Shown: one piece after another, positions 8,425 through 16,847 of the stretch
Position numbering within the stretch: position 1 is the first letter of the stretch
Layout of the letters: each line of letters begins with the position of its first letter
NCBI RefSeq assembly: GCF_049844995.1
Contig: NZ_JBNCMC010000003.1
Location: 62,001 to 126,000, forward strand
DNA: 64,000 nt
From: Luteimicrobium sp049844995
GTDB taxonomy: Bacteria > Actinomycetota > Actinomycetes > Actinomycetales > Cellulomonadaceae
Direction of reading: 5' to 3'
Program-made: the position numbers and the translations under genes
The notes under the pieces: generated by a model
Told to the model about the DNA's origin: nothing
Databases searched by the model: none
The model's input: only the letters and a program-made list of their open reading frames with translations

Positions 8425-9434
8425 CGACCGAGGCGTCCGGGGAGATCGTCCTCTACCGACGTGACGACGGCGCGCCGGCCCTGGAGGTCCGGCTCGACGA
8501 CGACACGGTGTGGTTGAGCCAACGGCAGATCGCGGACCTGTTCCAGACCTCGCGCGCGAACATCACGATGCACCTCCGCAACGTCTACGACGAGGGCGAG
8601 CTCGACCCTCGGGCAACCTGTAAGGATTTCTTACAGGTTCGACAGGAGGGGACTCGCGAGGTCCGTCGCGCCGTCGCGCACTACAACCTTGACGCGATCA
8701 TCTCGGTCGGCTATCGCGTGACGAGCAAGGTCGCGACCCAGTTTCGGATCTGGGCGACCGAACGGCTGCGCGAGTACCTGGTCAAGGGCTTCACGATGGA
8801 CGACCAGAAGCTCAAGAACCTCGGCGGCGGCACGTACTGGCGTGAGCTGCTGGAGCGCATCCGCGACATCCGCAGCAGCGAGAAGGTGCTGTACCGGCAG
8901 GTGCTCGACCTGTACGCGACGAGCGTGGACTACGACCCGAAGGCCGAGGAGACCGCCGAGTTCTTCAGGATCGTCCAGAACAAGCTGCACTACGCGGCTC
9001 ACGGACACACGGCGGCCGAGGTGATTGCCGCCAGGGCCGATGCCACGAAGCCGAACATGGGGCTGACCTCGTTCGCCGGCGCCCGACCGCGCAAGGCTGA
9101 CGTCGGGGTGGCGAAGAACTACCTCGACGAGGCCGAGCTGAAGAAGCTCAACACCCTGGTGTCCGCGTACTTCGACGCGGCCGAGTTCCGAGCGCAGAGC
9201 CACGAGCCCACCTACATGAAGGACTGGCTCGCCCACCTCGACAGGCTCATCGTCGCGATGGACGCACCGACGCTTGCCGGCGCCGGCAGCGTCAGCCACC
9301 GTGCGGCGGTCGCGCAGGCCGAAGGCGAGTACACGAAGTTCCGTGCGCGGGTCGACGCCGACCCGACCGGCGTGGAGGACGCGTACCTGGAGTCCCTCAA
9401 GCGTGCACAGCGAGAGATCGAGGGCAAGAAGTGA
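8421..9434 (+). CDS. RhuM-family protein
   Basis: 337 aa, starting at GTG 8421 within a GTGA overlap with hsdM and preceded by GGAGGG. It matches the virulence-RhuM family: N-terminal EIVLYRRDDG then WLSQRQIADLFQTSRANITMH, a helix-turn-helix-like stretch (about residues 34-52), and a long helical body with YRVTSKVATQFRIWATERL. Biochemical function of RhuM is not established; the name comes from a Salmonella pathogenicity-island gene. Members are often found inside type I restriction loci, as here between hsdM and hsdS, which argues for an accessory or regulatory role in defence rather than virulence. Confidence 0.85.
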   Translation: MTTEASGEIVLYRRDDGAPALEVRLDDDTVWLSQRQIADLFQTSRANITMHLRNVYDEGELDPRATCKDFLQVRQEGTREVRRAVAHYNLDAIISVGYRVTSKVATQFRIWATERLREYLVKGFTMDDQKLKNLGGGTYWRELLERIRDIRSSEKVLYRQVLDLYATSVDYDPKAEETAEFFRIVQNKLHYAAHGHTAAEVIAARADATKPNMGLTSFAGARPRKADVGVAKNYLDEAELKKLNTLVSAYFDAAEFRAQSHEPTYMKDWLAHLDRLIVAMDAPTLAGAGSVSHRAAVAQAEGEYTKFRARVDADPTGVEDAYLESLKRAQREIEGKK

Positions 9435-9441
9435 GCGAGCG

Positions 9442-10482
9442 ATGAGCGACCGTCCGTCGGCGCTGGCGCCGATGCCCGAGGGGTACGGCGAGTGGCTGGC
9501 TGAGCTCAAGACGCGGGTCTACGCCGCGCAGCAGCGGGCGGTGCTGGCGGTCAACACCGAGATGATCGGTCTCTACCGACAGATCGGTCGGGAGCTCGAC
9601 GACCGGATCGACGGGCACGCGTGGGGCGCGAAGGTCGTCGATCGCGTCGCGCACGACCTCCGTGAGTCGTTCCCCGAGGCCAAGGGATTCTCGGTGCGGA
9701 ACCTGCACTACATGCGCGCGTTCGCTGCGGCGTGGCCGGAGCCAGACTTTCTGCAACAGCCCGTTGCACGATTGCCCTGGGGCCACAACCTCGTGCTGCT
9801 GACGAAGCTCAAAGACCGCGACCAGCGCCTCGCCTACGCGACGGCGGCGCTCGAGCACGGGTGGTCTCGTGCGGTCCTCGAGATGCAGATCGAGGCGCGG
9901 AGCGTTGAGCGGGCCAGGCGGGCGATCACGAACTTCGACCGGACGCTCCCAGCGCCGCAGTCCGACCTCGCGCGTGAGGCGCTGAAGGACCCGTACAAGC
10001 TCGACTTCCTCGGGCTCGGCAGGGACGCCGAGGAGCGCGCGATCGAACGGGCGCTCGTCGACCACGTCGCCGAGTTTCTCGTCGAGCTGGGTGCCGGCTT
10101 CGCGTACGTCGGGCGGCAGATCCACCTCGAGGTGGGCGGCGACGACTTCTTCCTCGACCTGCTCTTCTACCACCTCAAGCTCCGCTGCTACGTAGTCGTC
10201 GAGCTCAAGGCGACGGCGTTCAAGCCCGAGCACCTCGGCCAGCTCGGCTTCTACCTCGCGGCCGTCGACGGCGAGCTGAAGCACCCCGACGACGCGCCCA
10301 CCGTCGGGCTGCTGCTGTGCAAGACGAAGAACGAGGTCGTCGCGGAGTACGCGCTCCGCAGCACCACCAGCCCGCTCGGGGTTGCCGAGTACGACCTGCT
10401 CAAGGACCTGCCCGAACCGCTCGCCACGAACCTTCCGACGATCGAACAGATCGAGGCCGAACTGCGAGGAGACGCGGGATGA
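9442..10482 (+). CDS. PDDEXK nuclease domain protein, YhcG/DUF1016 type
   Basis: 346 aa. The N-terminal half (about 18-175) is the helical DUF1016_N region, including EMIGLYRQIGRELDDR and FSVRNLHYMRAFAAAWPE. The C-terminal half (about 188-340) is a PDDEXK nuclease fold with Asp239 in DDFFLDLLFYH and Glu254-Leu-Lys256 in VVVELKATAF, followed by GQLGFYLAAVDG. All expected catalytic residues are present. Such proteins occur as solitary genes and within type I restriction loci; their target is not settled. Start ATG 9442 lies seven bases after the rhuM-like stop, and its own stop overlaps hsdS (ATGA), so it is part of the same transcript. Confidence 0.88.
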   Translation: MSDRPSALAPMPEGYGEWLAELKTRVYAAQQRAVLAVNTEMIGLYRQIGRELDDRIDGHAWGAKVVDRVAHDLRESFPEAKGFSVRNLHYMRAFAAAWPEPDFLQQPVARLPWGHNLVLLTKLKDRDQRLAYATAALEHGWSRAVLEMQIEARSVERARRAITNFDRTLPAPQSDLAREALKDPYKLDFLGLGRDAEERAIERALVDHVAEFLVELGAGFAYVGRQIHLEVGGDDFFLDLLFYHLKLRCYVVVELKATAFKPEHLGQLGFYLAAVDGELKHPDDAPTVGLLLCKTKNEVVAEYALRSTTSPLGVAEYDLLKDLPEPLATNLPTIEQIEAELRGDAG

Positions 10483-11651
10483 GCCGCATCGACGACCTGA
10501 TCGCGGACCTCTGCCCGGATGGGGTCGAGTATCGGCGCGTCGGCGATGCCTTCAGCGTTGTGCCGACGCCTCCGGGCATTCCCAGGAGCAAGTACTCCGA
10601 CGGCTCCACGATTCCGATCGTGGACCAAGGGGCCGGGCTTGTCGCTGGGCGCACCGACGACGCAACGTGCGCCGTCGCTCCGGGAGAGTACGTAGTGTTT
10701 GGTGACCACACGCGTGCCGTGAAGTGGGTCGATTTCACGTTTGCCGTGGGCGCGGACGGTACGAAAGTGCTTGCCGCCCGCGAGCGACTGCTTCCCAGGT
10801 TCGGCTATTTCGCTCTGGCGAGCTTGGTCATACCTAGCCGCGGCTACAACCGTCACTGGACCGTCGTGCGTGAGATGAAGATCCCGGTCCCGCCTGAGCC
10901 GTTGCAGCGCGAAATTGTGCGGGTATTGGACCAGTTTGTTGAGCTGGAGGCGGAACTCGAAGCGGAGTTGGAGGCGCGTCGCCAGCAGTATGCCCACTAT
11001 CGTGACGCCCTCTTGACGTTCGCGGAGAGAGGGGCAGTTCGGCGGATTCGCATGAGTGAGCTGGGGACGCTCTTTGGTGGATTGACCGGGAAATCCAAGG
11101 CTGACTTCGCGGACGAGGGCGCTCGTTATGTCTCCTACACCAACGTCTTCAATAATATCGCCACGCGCCTCGATCTCGACGACTTTGTGCGAGTGGGCTC
11201 GGGGGAGAAGCAGCGCGGGCTCGCACGCGGGGACGTTCTCTTTACCGGGTCGTCTGAGACGGTGGCCGAGGTTGGGATGTCATCGGTGGTGGTCGACGAT
11301 CCGAGTGAGCAGGTCTACCTGAACAGCTTCTGCATCGGGTTTCGGCCGTTCGACCCCTCGGCACTCCGGCCGGAATTTGCCAAGCACTTATTCCGATCCA
11401 GGCCCGTGCGGGACCAGATCGTCAAGACCGCAAGCGGCGTGACGCGATTCAACGTGTCGAAAGCGCGTCTGGCGCAGGTCTCGGTCCCGATCCCTGCTCC
11501 TTCGGATCAAATGCGCCTCGCCGGCACCCTCGACACGTTCGACGCACTCGTGAACGACCTCAGTGTGGGCCTGCCTGCCGAGTTGGCGGCGCGTCGGGCG
11601 CAGTATGCGTACTACCGCGACCGGCTGCTGACGTTCCAGGAGGCGGTGTGA
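10479..11651 (+). CDS. hsdS: Type I restriction-modification system, specificity subunit HsdS
   Basis: 390 aa. Two target-recognition domains (about 1-150 and 185-345), each followed by a conserved helical spacer ending in near-identical motifs, RRQQYAHYRDALLTF at about 167-181 and RRAQYAYYRDRLLTF at the C-terminus. The internal repeat is the hallmark of HsdS and fixes the two half-sites of the target. Codon use is visibly less GC-biased than the neighbours (for example AAT AAT ATC near 11152, and TTA), especially in the second recognition domain, as expected for domains exchanged by recombination. Starts in an ATGA overlap with the nuclease gene and ends in a GTGA overlap with fic. Confidence 0.93.
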   Translation: MSRIDDLIADLCPDGVEYRRVGDAFSVVPTPPGIPRSKYSDGSTIPIVDQGAGLVAGRTDDATCAVAPGEYVVFGDHTRAVKWVDFTFAVGADGTKVLAARERLLPRFGYFALASLVIPSRGYNRHWTVVREMKIPVPPEPLQREIVRVLDQFVELEAELEAELEARRQQYAHYRDALLTFAERGAVRRIRMSELGTLFGGLTGKSKADFADEGARYVSYTNVFNNIATRLDLDDFVRVGSGEKQRGLARGDVLFTGSSETVAEVGMSSVVVDDPSEQVYLNSFCIGFRPFDPSALRPEFAKHLFRSRPVRDQIVKTASGVTRFNVSKARLAQVSVPIPAPSDQMRLAGTLDTFDALVNDLSVGLPAELAARRAQYAYYRDRLLTFQEAV

Positions 11652-12646
11652 TCCCTGACTTCTACACGCCGCGCGACACCTGGCCGGAGCAGATCGAGCG
11701 GATCGTCGAGCTGCTGGGTCGTGTGACCGCCGTCGAGCAGCTGTCCGGGCGTGCGCTCGAGCTGCGCCGGACCAACCGGATCGGGTCGGTGCACTCGTCC
11801 ACCGCGATCGAGGGGAACGTGCTGACGCTCGCCGAGGTGGACGCCGTCGCGCACGGCGAACCCGTGTTCGGGCCGCCCCGCGACGTGCAGGAGGTCCAGA
11901 ACGCCCTGGCTGCGTACGACGCGCTCGAGGGTCTCGACCCGTACGCCGTCGACGACTTCCTCGGGGCTCACGCACTCCTCACCGCGGGTCTCATCGCCGA
12001 GTCCGGGGCGTTCCGCACGGTCGACGTCGAGATCGTGGGTGTCGACGGCGCCGTGCTGCACACAGGGTCCCGCCACGCGAGGGTGCCGCGGCTCGTCGGC
12101 GAGCTCCTCGAGTGGGGCGGCGCGTCGACCGACCACCCGCTCGTCGTGTCGAGCGCGATGCACTTCCTCATCGAGCACATCCACCCGTTCCGCGACGGGA
12201 ACGGCCGCATCGGGCGCCTCTGGCAGACGCTCGTCCTCAGCCGCTGGCGCCCGATCTTCGCCTGGATGCCCACCGAGACGCTCGTCCGCGCGCACCAGGC
12301 GCGCTACTACGAGGCGCTCCAGGCGTCGCGCGAACCCGAGATCGACGCCGCGCCGTTCATCGACTTCATGCTCGGCGTCATCACCGAGTCACTCCAGGAC
12401 TACGAGGCACGTGCGCTCACGAGCGCCGGCAGTGTCGGAACAAGTGGCGGAACAAATGTCGGAACAAGCGAAGCCATCCTTGCTGCGCTCGAAGCCGAGC
12501 CGGCCCTCACCGCGGTGGCGCTCGGGGACAGACTCGGAAGGTCGGCCAGGACAGTTGAGCGGCACCTCGCTGATCTCAGAGCCCAAGGACGTCTCCGACG
12601 TGAAGGCTCGACCAAGGCCGGGCGCTGGGTGGTGATCGACCGATGA
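11648..12646 (+). CDS. Fic-family AMP-transferase with C-terminal winged helix
   Basis: 332 aa. Fic core motif HPFRDGNGRIGR at residues 179-190 is complete, with the catalytic His and phosphate-binding GNGR. The N-terminal inhibitory helix carries SSTAIEGN (residues 50-57), matching the (S/T)xxxE(G/N) signature, so this is a self-inhibited class II Fic with Glu55 as the inhibitory residue. The C-terminal 70 residues contain a winged-helix-like segment (VALGDRLGRSARTVERHLAD). Fic enzymes usually transfer AMP from ATP to a protein hydroxyl. The gene starts at GTG 11648 inside the hsdS stop and ends overlapping the hsdR start, so it is translationally locked into the restriction operon. Target unknown. 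Confidence 0.9.
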   Translation: MIPDFYTPRDTWPEQIERIVELLGRVTAVEQLSGRALELRRTNRIGSVHSSTAIEGNVLTLAEVDAVAHGEPVFGPPRDVQEVQNALAAYDALEGLDPYAVDDFLGAHALLTAGLIAESGAFRTVDVEIVGVDGAVLHTGSRHARVPRLVGELLEWGGASTDHPLVVSSAMHFLIEHIHPFRDGNGRIGRLWQTLVLSRWRPIFAWMPTETLVRAHQARYYEALQASREPEIDAAPFIDFMLGVITESLQDYEARALTSAGSVGTSGGTNVGTSEAILAALEAEPALTAVALGDRLGRSARTVERHLADLRAQGRLRREGSTKAGRWVVIDR

Positions 12647-15600
12647 GCACCTCTGAGGGAGGCGCCCGCACGTACGACCCGATCGCGGTGTCCACCGAGA
12701 GCACGGTCGTCGCCGAGTACACGCCGGACCCGACGGGGGACACCGCGTACCAGTCCGAGTCCGCGCTCGAACGCGAGATGATCCGGCTCCTGCAGTCGCA
12801 GGCGTACGAGCACCTGCCGATCGCATCGGAGGGCGCGCTCGTCGCCAACCTCCGCGCCCAGCTCGAGGCGCTCAACGGCATCACGTTCACCGACGGCGAG
12901 TGGGACAGGTTCTTCACCACCTCGATCGCCGGTGCGAACGACGGCATCGTCGAGAAGACCGTCCGCATCCAGGAGGACCACGTCCAGATCCTCAAGCGCG
13001 ACGACGGCTCCACGAAGAACATCGCGCTGCTCGACAAGGAGAACATCCACAACAACCGCCTGCAGGTCGTCAACCAGTACGAGGTCGACCGCGGCGACGA
13101 CGGCGAGCAGGGCGGCGCGCGCTACGCCAACCGCTACGACGTCACCGTGCTCGTCAACGGGCTCCCGCTCGTGCACGTCGAGCTCAAACGGCGCGGGGTC
13201 GACATCCGCGAGGCGTTCAACCAGATCGACCGCTACCAGCGCGACAGCTTCTGGGCCGGCTCCGGCCTGTTCGAGTACGTGCAGCTCTTCGTCATCAGCA
13301 ACGGCACCCTCACCAAGTACTACTCGAACAGCACCCGCCTCGCCCGCGTCACCGAGAGCAGCAAGGAAGCCCGACGCAAGCAGACGTCCAACAGCTTCGA
13401 GTTCACGTCCTGGTGGGCCGACGCGCAGAACACCCCCATCCAGGACCTCACCGCGTTCGTCCGGACGTTCTTCTCCAAGCACACGCTGCTCAACATCCTC
13501 ACCCGCTACTGCGTGCTCACCGCCGACAAGCTGCTGCTCGTCATGCGGCCGTACCAGATCGTCGCCACCGAACGGATCCTGCAGAAGATCGCGATCTCCA
13601 CCAACGCCAAGCAGCTCGGCACCGTCGCCGCCGGCGGCTACGTGTGGCACACCACCGGCTCCGGCAAGACGCTCACCTCGTTCAAGGCGGCCCAGCTCGC
13701 CTCGAAGCTGCCGAGCGTCGACAAGGTGCTGTTCGTCGTCGACCGCAAGGACCTCGACTACCAGACCATGCGCGAGTACGACCGGTTCGAGAAGGGCGCC
13801 GCGAACTCGAACGCGTCCACCGCCGTGCTCAAGCGCCAGCTCGAGGACCGGAACGCGCGGATCATCATCACGACGATCCAGAAGCTCTCCACCTTCATCA
13901 AGGCGAACAAGGGCCACGCGATCACCGGCGGCCACGTCGTCATCATCTTCGACGAGTGCCACCGGTCCCAGTTCGGCGACATGCACACCGACATCACGCG
14001 CGCGTTCAAGCGCTACAACCTCTTCGGGTTCACCGGCACCCCGATCTTCGCCGCCAACGCCGGCAGCGGCGGCAACCCGCAGCTCAAGACCACCGAACAG
14101 GCCTTCGGCACCAAGCTGCACACCTACACGATCGTCGACGCGATCACCGACAAGAACGTCCTCCCGTTCCGCATCGACTACATCAACACCGTCGGCGTCG
14201 GGACCGTCGTCGACAAGACCGTCAGCTCCATCGACACCGAGAAGGCCCTGCTCGACGAGCGCCGCATCCGCGACATCGTCCGCTACACGCTCGAGCACTT
14301 CGACCAGAAGACCAAGCGGAGCTCGACGTTCGAGCACCGCGTCGTCACCAACGTCGCCGAGTCCACCCGCACCCGCCGCCAGGCGGAGGCCGTGCGGGCC
14401 AACCGTCGCGTGCGGGGGTTCAACGCCATCTTCGCGACCGCCTCCATCCCCGCCGCCCGCGCCTACTACAACCACTTCCAGCTCGCGCAGCGGACCCTGC
14501 TGCCCGGCCAGCGCCTCAAGATCGGGCTCATCTACTCCTACGGCGCCAACGACGCCACCGGCGACGACGGCCTGCTCGACGACGACGCCTTCGACACGGG
14601 CGCCCTCACTCTCGACGACCGCAGCTTCCTCGAAGACGCCATCCAGGACTACAACGAGCTCTTCGGCACCAGCTACGACACCACCGCCGACCGGTTCCAG
14701 AACTACTACAAGGACCTGTCGCAACGGCTCAAGAACCGCGACCTCGACCTCGTGATCGTCGTCAACATGTTCCTCACCGGCTTCGACGCCACGACGCTCA
14801 ACACCCTGTTCGTCGACAAGAACCTGCGCGCGCACGGGCTCATCCAGGCGTTCTCCCGCACCAACCGGATCCTCAACTCCGTCAAGACGTACGGGAACGT
14901 CGTCGCGTTCCGGAACCTCGAGGACGAGACCAACGCCGCGCTCGAGCTCTTCGGCAACAAGGAGGCCCGCGGCGTCGTCGTCCTCAAGCCCTACGGCGAC
15001 TACTACGCCGAGTACGCCACGAAGGTCGACGAGCTCCTGCGGAACTACCCGCTCGGCGAGCCGATCGTCGGCGAGGACGCCCAGAAGGACTTCATCGCCG
15101 TCCTCGGGACGATCCTGCGGCTCGAGAACATCCTGTCCTCGTTCGACGACTTCGCCGGCCACGAGCTGCTCACCGAACGCCAGAGCCAGGACTACCGCAG
15201 CGTCTACCTCGACCTGTACGCCGAGTTCCGCACGACCCGCGACGCCGACAAGGAGCGCATCAACGACGACGTCGTCTTCGAGATCGAGCTCGTCAAGCAG
15301 GTCGAGATCAACGTTGACTACATCCTCATGCTCGTCGCCCGGTACCGGGAACGGTTCGGGGACGGCCAGGACACCGAGGTCCGCGCCGAGATCAGCCGCG
15401 CCGTCGACGCGAGCCCCACCCTGCGCAACAAGCGCGACCTCATCGAGGCGTTCGTCGACACCGTGTCGCTCGACGGTGCCGTCGACGCCGAGTGGGAGGC
15501 GTTCGTCCGGGCCAGGCGCGACGCCGAGCTGCAGGCCGTGATCGACGACGAGAACCTGCGCCCCGAACAGACCCGCGCCTACGTCGAGGACGCGTTCCGC

Positions 15601-15759
15601 GTCGGCGAGCTGCGCACCGGCGGCACCGCCGTCACCACCGTCCTGCCCCCGGTGTCCCGGTTCGCGCGCGACGGCGGGCACACCGAGAAGAAGCAGCACG
15701 TCATCGACAGGCTGCGCGCGTTCTTCGACCGCTTCTACGGCCTCGGCGCGGGCTCCTGA
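12643..15759 (+). CDS. hsdR: Type I restriction-modification system, endonuclease/translocase subunit HsdR
   Basis: 1038 aa, full length for the family. The N-terminal nuclease has Asp166, Glu180 and Lys182 (HVELKRRG), followed by a QxxxY motif (NQIDRYQRD, 193-201). Then come SF2 helicase motor motifs: Walker A HTTGSGKT ending near 343, DECHRSQFG at 437-445, FTGTPIF near 463, and a second RecA domain. The helical C-terminal part contacts HsdM. HsdR pulls DNA in an ATP-dependent way and cuts it at a distance when the target is unmethylated. The ATG lies in an ATGA overlap with fic; it is the last gene of the operon. Confidence 0.96.
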   Translation: MSTSEGGARTYDPIAVSTESTVVAEYTPDPTGDTAYQSESALEREMIRLLQSQAYEHLPIASEGALVANLRAQLEALNGITFTDGEWDRFFTTSIAGANDGIVEKTVRIQEDHVQILKRDDGSTKNIALLDKENIHNNRLQVVNQYEVDRGDDGEQGGARYANRYDVTVLVNGLPLVHVELKRRGVDIREAFNQIDRYQRDSFWAGSGLFEYVQLFVISNGTLTKYYSNSTRLARVTESSKEARRKQTSNSFEFTSWWADAQNTPIQDLTAFVRTFFSKHTLLNILTRYCVLTADKLLLVMRPYQIVATERILQKIAISTNAKQLGTVAAGGYVWHTTGSGKTLTSFKAAQLASKLPSVDKVLFVVDRKDLDYQTMREYDRFEKGAANSNASTAVLKRQLEDRNARIIITTIQKLSTFIKANKGHAITGGHVVIIFDECHRSQFGDMHTDITRAFKRYNLFGFTGTPIFAANAGSGGNPQLKTTEQAFGTKLHTYTIVDAITDKNVLPFRIDYINTVGVGTVVDKTVSSIDTEKALLDERRIRDIVRYTLEHFDQKTKRSSTFEHRVVTNVAESTRTRRQAEAVRANRRVRGFNAIFATASIPAARAYYNHFQLAQRTLLPGQRLKIGLIYSYGANDATGDDGLLDDDAFDTGALTLDDRSFLEDAIQDYNELFGTSYDTTADRFQNYYKDLSQRLKNRDLDLVIVVNMFLTGFDATTLNTLFVDKNLRAHGLIQAFSRTNRILNSVKTYGNVVAFRNLEDETNAALELFGNKEARGVVVLKPYGDYYAEYATKVDELLRNYPLGEPIVGEDAQKDFIAVLGTILRLENILSSFDDFAGHELLTERQSQDYRSVYLDLYAEFRTTRDADKERINDDVVFEIELVKQVEINVDYILMLVARYRERFGDGQDTEVRAEISRAVDASPTLRNKRDLIEAFVDTVSLDGAVDAEWEAFVRARRDAELQAVIDDENLRPEQTRAYVEDAFRVGELRTGGTAVTTVLPPVSRFARDGGHTEKKQHVIDRLRAFFDRFYGLGAGS

Positions 15760-15844
15760 GATGGTCGCCATGCTGACTTGCCCGGCTGTCGCGACGTTCG
15801 CGCAACCCGCGGTAGCGGCCCGCCGGCTGCCGGGATCACGTCGG

Positions 15845-15935
15845 AACCCCTACGGTCCTGTTCCGCCCATCGGCTCTCGACCCCTCCGGTTGTGTTCCGT
15901 TACCGGTAAGTGAACCCCTCCCCTTGTGTTCCACC
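15845..15935. repeat. Three direct repeats, 34-bp period
   Basis: Three copies of an approximately 23-bp unit, roughly AACCCCTCCGGTTGTGTTCC plus 3 bases, begin at 15845, 15879 and 15913, exactly 34 bp apart. They lie between hsdR and the Nif3-like gene. Multiple short repeats with fixed spacing resemble transposase-binding ends (for example IS21-type), but no transposase is adjacent. Function unknown. Confidence 0.6.
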
Positions 15936-16003
15936 ATGACGCTCCTGATCGCGTGATCGGCGCAGAGATCGCCCGGGCGGTGTCACCCTCTAGGGTGGGC
16001 GCC

Positions 16004-16807
16004 ATGCTGACCGCCCAGGACGTCGTCGTCCGGATCTTGGAGAACATCGGCGCGGCCCGGCGCCCGGACACGGTCGACGCGCTCCTCGCGGGCGACCCGG
16101 ACGCCCCGGTCGCGGGTGTGGCGGTGACGATGATGGCGACGTTCGACGTGCTGCGCCGCGCGGTCGCCGAGGGCCTCGACCTCGTGATCACGCACGAGCC
16201 GCTCTACTACGACCACCGGAACGACGCCGAGCCCCGGCTCGCGGCGGAGGACGACCCGGTCTACCGGGCCAAGGCGTCGTTCGTCGCCGAGCACGGGCTG
16301 CGGGTCTGGCACCTGCACGACGCCTGGCACGACCGCCGGCCCGACGGCGTCGACGAGGGGACGGCCCGGGCGCTCGGCTGGGCGGGGCGCGAGGTCCCCG
16401 GCGCAGCGGGCGTGTACGTGGTCGAGCCGACGACGCTGGGGGAGCTCGCCGCGCACGTCGCGTCCGCGCTCGGCGCCCGCGCGCTGCGGTTCGTCGGCGA
16501 CCCGGGGCTGCCGGTCTCGCGCGCCGGGCTGGACCTCGGCTTCCGCGGCTTCGAGCGCAACCGGCACCTCCTGCAGCGCGCCGACGTGGACGTCGCCGTC
16601 ATCGGGGAGGGGCACGAGTGGGAGACGGGCGCCTACGCGGCCGACCTCGAGGCCGCGGGGATCCGCAAGGGACTGGTCGTCGTCGGGCACGTGCCCTCCG
16701 AGCAGGAGGGCATGGCGGAGGCCGCGCGGTGGCTCGCCGACCTGCTGCCCGAGGTTCCCGTGCGGTTCGTGCCCGCGGCCGACCCGTACCGGACGCTCGG
16801 CGCGTGA
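16004..16807 (+). CDS. Nif3-like dinuclear metal centre protein
   Basis: 267 aa, Nif3/YbgI (DUF34) family. The first metal-binding cluster includes THEPLYYDH and the C-terminal cluster GEGHEWETGAY, with His and Glu ligands of the conserved dinuclear site. Family members form hexameric toroids and are widespread, but the physiological substrate is unsettled, so no reaction is assigned. TAGGGT at 15991-15996 lies seven bases before ATG 16004 and there is no Shine-Dalgarno, pointing to a leaderless mRNA; an upstream in-frame ATG at 15926 would place the -10 inside the gene and is rejected. The GH20 gene follows 40 bp later in the same direction. Confidence 0.88.
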   Translation: MLTAQDVVVRILENIGAARRPDTVDALLAGDPDAPVAGVAVTMMATFDVLRRAVAEGLDLVITHEPLYYDHRNDAEPRLAAEDDPVYRAKASFVAEHGLRVWHLHDAWHDRRPDGVDEGTARALGWAGREVPGAAGVYVVEPTTLGELAAHVASALGARALRFVGDPGLPVSRAGLDLGFRGFERNRHLLQRADVDVAVIGEGHEWETGAYAADLEAAGIRKGLVVVGHVPSEQEGMAEAARWLADLLPEVPVRFVPAADPYRTLGA

Positions 16808-16847
16808 GAGCATCGGGGCTCCACACCGCCGTGCCGAAAGGATTCGC

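Noticed and set aside
8421..9434. RhuM-like protein as a virulence factor
   Set aside because: The name is historical; here it is embedded in a restriction operon in an apparently free-living organism.
6853..15759. Restriction operon as part of an integrative element inserted at a tRNA
   Set aside because: No integrase, no tRNA and no direct attachment repeats at the borders; only IS-like repeats lie to the right.
12400..15771. Very long open frame on the minus strand opposite hsdR, and many similar antisense frames across the window
   Set aside because: High GC removes stop codons from non-coding frames. The predicted sequence is Val/Asp/Arg-rich with no motifs, and the plus strand encodes a complete HsdR.
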